DNA of 64,000 nucleotides from Cupriavidus pauculus (GTDB lineage Bacteria; Pseudomonadota; Gammaproteobacteria; Burkholderiales; Burkholderiaceae): NCBI RefSeq assembly GCF_003854935.1, contig NZ_CP033969.1, positions 1,550,001 to 1,614,000 of the forward strand, read 5' to 3'. Shown piece by piece: positions 61,875 to 64,000 of this stretch (position 1 is its first letter; each line of letters starts with the position of its first letter). The notes under the pieces were generated by a model. It saw only the letters and a program-made list of their open reading frames with translations, ran no database searches and was not told where the DNA came from. The position numbers and the translations under genes were made by a program.

Positions 61875-64000
61875 TCACCCGCTGTTGCGCAACCCCGCCG
61901 CCACGCCGTTGATCGTCAAGTGAATCCCGCGTCGCACGCGGACGTCGTCGGCGTCCTTGCCGGCGCGGTAGCGCTTGAGCAGTTCCACCTGCAGGTGGTT
62001 CAGCGGGTCCAGGTAGGCAAAGCGGTTCTTGATCGACCGCGCCAGCAGCGGGTTCTCGGCCAGGCGCTCGGTGCGGCCCGTGATCAGGCTCAGCATGTCG
62101 CAGGTCAGGTGCCATTCGGCGCTGATGCGCGAGAACACGGTCTTGCGCAGCGCGGCGTCGTCACACAGCGCCGCGTAGCGCGACGCCACGGCCAGGTCGG
62201 TCTTGGCCAGCACCATGTCCATGTTCGACATCAGCGTGCGGAAGAACGGCCACGTCTTGACCATGCGCTTCAACGTGGCCACGCATGCCTTGCGCGATTT
62301 CTCGTCCGGCGCCTCGTCCAGCAGCGCCTTGACCGCGCTGCCGAAGCCGTACCAGCCCGGCAGCAGCAGCCGGCACTGGCCCCACGAGAAGCCCCACGGA
62401 ATGGCGCGCAGGTCCTCGATCTTGCGGTGCTTCTTGTCCATCAGCTTGCGCGAGGCCGGGCGCGAGCCCAGGTTCAGGTCGGCAATCTCGGTGATCGGCG
62501 TGGTGGCGAAGAAGTAGTCCTTGAAGCCGGGCGTCTCGTAGACCAGGTGGCGGTAGGCGCGGAAGGCCCGGTCCGACAACTGCTGCATGATGCCCTCGAA
62601 CGTGGCCAGCCCGGCCGGCGCGTTCTGCGTGGGCAGCAGCGACGCCTCCAGCGTGGCCGCGATCACCGTTTCCAGGTTGCGCCGGCCGATCTCCGCATTG
62701 GCGAACTTGCTATTGATGATCTCGCCCTGCTCGGTCAGCCGGATCTGGCCGTTCACAGTGCCCGGCGGCTGCGACAGGATGGCCTCGTAGGTCGGGCCGC
62801 CGCCGCGCCCCACGGTGCCGCCGCGGCCGTGGAACAGCCGCAGCTTCACGCGGCGCGCCTCGAACAGCTTCACCAGCGCCAGTTCGGCCTTGTACAGCTC
62901 CCAGTTCGACGTCAGGAAGCCGCCGTCCTTGTTCGAGTCCGAGTAGCCGAGCATCACTTCCTGCTCCACGCCGTGGTGGCGGATCACCGCGTCGAAGCCG
63001 GGCAGGTCCAGCAGCGACTCCATGATGCCGGCCGCGTTGCGCAGATCCTCGATCGTTTCGAACAGCGGGATGACCATCAGCTCCATGCGGGCCGGATCGG
63101 TCTTGCTGCCCAGCGTGCCGCGCAGCAGCCCGGTTTCCTTCTGCAGCAGCATCACTTCCACGAGGTCGGACAGCGTCTCGGTATGCGAAATGATGTAGTT
63201 GCGCGCCACGCGGTTGCCGTAGCGGGCGCGCAGGTCGCGCGCCATGGCGAAGATGGCCAGCTCCTTGCGCGTCTGCTCGGAATAGTCGTGCCACGGCAGC
63301 ATCAGCAGGCGCGGCTGGCGCAGTTCGGCCAGCAGCAGTTCCAGCTTGCGGGGCTCGGGCAGCGCCGCGTAGTCGGGCGCGATGCCGGCCGCCTTGAACA
63401 GTTCGGCGATGACGGCCTCGTGCACGTCCGACACCTGGCGCATGTCCACCGACGCCAGGTGGAAGCCGAAGATCGCAATCGCGCGCACCAGCGCGTCGAT
63501 CCGGCCCCGGGCCAGCGCCTCGCCGTGATGCTGGCGCAGCGAATCGAGCACGATGCGGATGTCGGCCGCGAACGCCTCGGCGTTGTCGTACGGCGCCACG
63601 TCGGCCACCGGATGGCGCGGGGCCACGTGGCCGGTCAGGCGCTCGGTGGTGGCGGCCAGCCGCGCATAGATGCCGATCAGCGCGCGGCGGTACGGCTCGT
63701 CGGCGCGATGGTCGGAGTGGTCGGGCGAGGCATCGGCCAGCGCCAGCAGCTCGGCGCTGGCATCGACCATCAGCGACGACAGCGGCAGTTCCGCCCCCAG
63801 CGCGTGCACTTCGTCCAGATACCACTGCATGATCAGCGACGACTGCTGCTGGGCCGCGTGCTGGAGCGTCTCGGCCGTCACATTCGGATTGCCGTCGCGG
63901 TCGCCGCCGATCCAGGAGCCCATCTGCAGGAACGGCGCCAGCGGCTCGGGCACGGCGCCGGCCTTGCTGCGGCGCGGGAACACCTGGGCCAGGTCCTCCT
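61875..64000 (-). CDS. ppc: Phosphoenolpyruvate carboxylase, C-terminal part (gene runs off the window)
   Basis: Anaplerotic carboxylation of PEP to oxaloacetate. The frame is open to the window edge (the visible part begins E-D-L-A-Q), so the N-terminal ~25 percent with the first catalytic His is missing. About 708 residues are present: [57 protein letters not shown] and the C-terminal GLRNSG. A GTG at 63983 is internal, not a start. Confidence 0.96.
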   Translation of the reverse strand, partial: EDLAQVFPRRSKAGAVPEPLAPFLQMGSWIGGDRDGNPNVTAETLQHAAQQQSSLIMQWYLDEVHALGAELPLSSLMVDASAELLALADASPDHSDHRADEPYRRALIGIYARLAATTERLTGHVAPRHPVADVAPYDNAEAFAADIRIVLDSLRQHHGEALARGRIDALVRAIAIFGFHLASVDMRQVSDVHEAVIAELFKAAGIAPDYAALPEPRKLELLLAELRQPRLLMLPWHDYSEQTRKELAIFAMARDLRARYGNRVARNYIISHTETLSDLVEVMLLQKETGLLRGTLGSKTDPARMELMVIPLFETIEDLRNAAGIMESLLDLPGFDAVIRHHGVEQEVMLGYSDSNKDGGFLTSNWELYKAELALVKLFEARRVKLRLFHGRGGTVGRGGGPTYEAILSQPPGTVNGQIRLTEQGEIINSKFANAEIGRRNLETVIAATLEASLLPTQNAPAGLATFEGIMQQLSDRAFRAYRHLVYETPGFKDYFFATTPITEIADLNLGSRPASRKLMDKKHRKIEDLRAIPWGFSWGQCRLLLPGWYGFGSAVKALLDEAPDEKSRKACVATLKRMVKTWPFFRTLMSNMDMVLAKTDLAVASRYAALCDDAALRKTVFSRISAEWHLTCDMLSLITGRTERLAENPLLARSIKNRFAYLDPLNHLQVELLKRYRAGKDADDVRVRRGIHLTINGVAAGLRNSG

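Overview
The window is a high-GC chromosomal segment of a betaproteobacterium, most likely Burkholderiales of the Cupriavidus/Ralstonia type. The basis is gene order and family content: a cys operon with a DUF934 gene and APS-reductase-type CysH, holC next to pepA, Bug-type (TctC) binding protein, DUF3460-scpA-panC, zapA-6S RNA order, and a B12 salvage cluster. It is almost entirely housekeeping and metabolic DNA. I see no rRNA, tRNA, prophage, insertion sequence or CRISPR array.

Layout: 1-4567 is assimilatory sulfate reduction (end of an upstream gene, DUF934, cysH, cysD, cysN) plus the siroheme gene cobA, followed on the minus strand by a small CbiX-like chelatase. 5046-9986 holds lptG/lptF divergent from pepA-holC-unknown. 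10016-10344 is an intergenic palindromic repeat cluster. 10391-14012 holds ilvD, a divergent LysR regulator and lgt. 14786-20531 is a malonate-use cluster (GntR, malonyl-CoA decarboxylase, Bug protein, crotonase, malonyl-CoA synthetase). 20601-23178 holds a SIMPL-domain protein, an EVE protein, 6S RNA, zapA and a small coiled-coil gene. 23362-35954 is a B12 region: promoter and cobalamin riboswitch, then btuB-btuC-btuD-cobO-cobT-cobS-cobC on plus, and cobU-cbiB-cobD-btuF on minus divergent from cobQ. It can import corrinoids and complete the nucleotide loop; no corrin-ring genes are present here.

35929-46784 holds a GNAT, a PepSY protein, DUF3460-scpA-panC, and the tamA-tamB-BamE-like envelope operon. 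46819-48978 is the clear outlier: a secreted 719-residue protein with lower GC than its neighbours, an N-terminal beta/gamma-crystallin-like domain and a C-terminal segment resembling a GNAT fold. 49272-57617 holds metG, an OmpA-type lipoprotein followed by a candidate small RNA with an anti-Shine-Dalgarno tract, apbC, sodC, dcd and a large basic amino-acid decarboxylase. 57701-64000 holds TRAP permease genes dctM/dctQ, argH and the C-terminal part of ppc, which leaves the window.

Best leads for something undescribed: the secreted crystallin/GNAT-like protein with its three-armed leader; the structured RNA at 51513-51634; the back-to-back apparently leaderless cobU/cobQ promoters; and the six-unit 11-bp array upstream of dctQ. 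All coordinates and motifs were read by eye; no database search was run.
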